21,530 bases of DNA from Daldinia sp. FL1419 (taxonomy: Eukaryota > Ascomycota > Sordariomycetes > Xylariales > Hypoxylaceae): the NCBI GenBank assembly GCA_025201765.1, contig MU623653.1:1-21530 (forward strand), read 5' to 3'. The notes under the pieces were generated by a model. The model was given only the letters and a program-made list of their open reading frames with translations. It did not search any database and was not told the origin of the DNA. The translations under genes and the position numbers were made by a program. Positions 20,796-21,530 of the stretch are shown here, piece by piece; positions within the stretch are counted from its first letter, which is position 1; every line of letters starts with the position of its first letter.

Positions 20796-21530
20796 AATAA
20801 TCTTTAAAGAATTTGTTAATATAAGTTTGAAAAGGTTGTACGCTATAGGAAGCCATAGGCACATGTATAAGGTACATTAAAATTCAAAATTATCTATATC
20901 TTTCTTATTTCATTAATTATATTACAATCCTAATTAACCAATTAACTTTCAAAGAAATCCCCCATAATTTTGGATGTTTTCAATTACTATATAATAGTTT
21001 TTAATTAGAAATATATATAATTTATTTTAAAAAATCATAAATTTAATTATTTTTTAAATAATATTAATTATTAATATTTTTATATAAATTTTAAATTAAT
21101 ATATTAAATTAAAATAGTTTTGAATTTTTTTTATACCTTATGCACACATTTATAACTTCCTATAATATATAATTTTTTTGATTAAATAAGAATTTATATT
21201 AATAAATTTAAATTATTTAACTAAAATATTAAATAAAAATTTTAATTAAATAAGAATTTTAATAATTAAATATAAAATAATTATATCTTAAAAAAAATAA
21301 ATATTAAAATAATTAAATAAAAGGTTAATAAAATTAATTATTAATAATAATAATTAATATTTAAAAGGTGATATTTAATAAAAAAATAAATTTATAAATT
21401 ATTATAAAAATTATAAAAAAAAATAATAATTTTGTAAAAATTAATTTAATTAAATAAGAATTAATTGTTAAAGATTTATATATTAAACAAAAATTTTAAT
21501 AATTTTTGTAATATATATTTTATCTTATAT
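20796..21530. other. AT-rich end of the window
   Basis: A less AT-rich patch at 20825-20990 (TTGTACGCTATAGGAAGCC, CACATGTATAAGG) gives no readable protein. From 20995 to the end the sequence is almost pure A and T. No gene, repeat unit or RNA is supported. Confidence 0.5.

Noticed and set aside
1..21530. Mitochondrial or plastid genome fragment
   Set aside because: The AT content would fit, but there are no rRNA, cox, cob, nad or atp genes in 21 kb and there is a nuclear-type LINE tail.

Overview
The window is almost entirely very AT-rich DNA, roughly 12-16% G+C by eye. It contains one small island of about 40% G+C and no intact, recognisable host gene. The most economical reading is a transposon graveyard from an AT-rich isochore of a filamentous ascomycete (Pezizomycotina). 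Three things point there: C-to-T/G-to-A decay that looks like repeat-induced point mutation (RIP), G-only and C-only blocks that suggest each block decayed on one strand, and the tail of a Tad-like non-LTR retrotransposon. A genome with intrinsically extreme AT content, such as an anaerobic gut fungus, cannot be excluded. The species cannot be named, and nothing looks like a mitochondrial genome.

Layout. 1-1867 is featureless AT-rich DNA. 1868-2290 holds a tandem repeat with an exact 111-bp period. 2291-3320 is rich in G and almost without C, probably a decayed coding region. 3321-8322 shows no gene. 8323-8389 is a 42-bp duplication, and 8472-8494 is a GC-rich perfect hairpin. 8580-10452 is a complex array of TATAAATA-bearing monomers, ending in a long module of about 380 bp. 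Directly after it, 10457-10810 is the only sequence still readable as protein: the C-terminal zinc-finger end of a LINE polyprotein. Its first 80 bp look like an antisense tRNA.

11700-12479 is the first of three copies of a retroposon with an AAAT-type tail. The second copy lies inverted at 18453-19321. The third (19014-19225) is inserted inside the second and still has a 13-bp target-site duplication. Between the inverted copies lie decayed coding frames: one on the minus strand near 13400-13800, one at 14092-14511, and one at 15679-17220 whose end resembles a Ty1/copia protease. More copies of the long and short repeat modules occur at 17484-18325 and 19702-20795. A small GC-rich structured block (19377-19490) sits beside the nested retroposon.

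The parts do not work together as a pathway. They record successive insertions into a silenced compartment, and the nesting and unequal decay give a relative order. I found no operon, CRISPR array, rRNA or convincing functional tRNA, and no new system with a supportable function. The most distinctive structures are the two-module repeat family and the nested retroposon trio.
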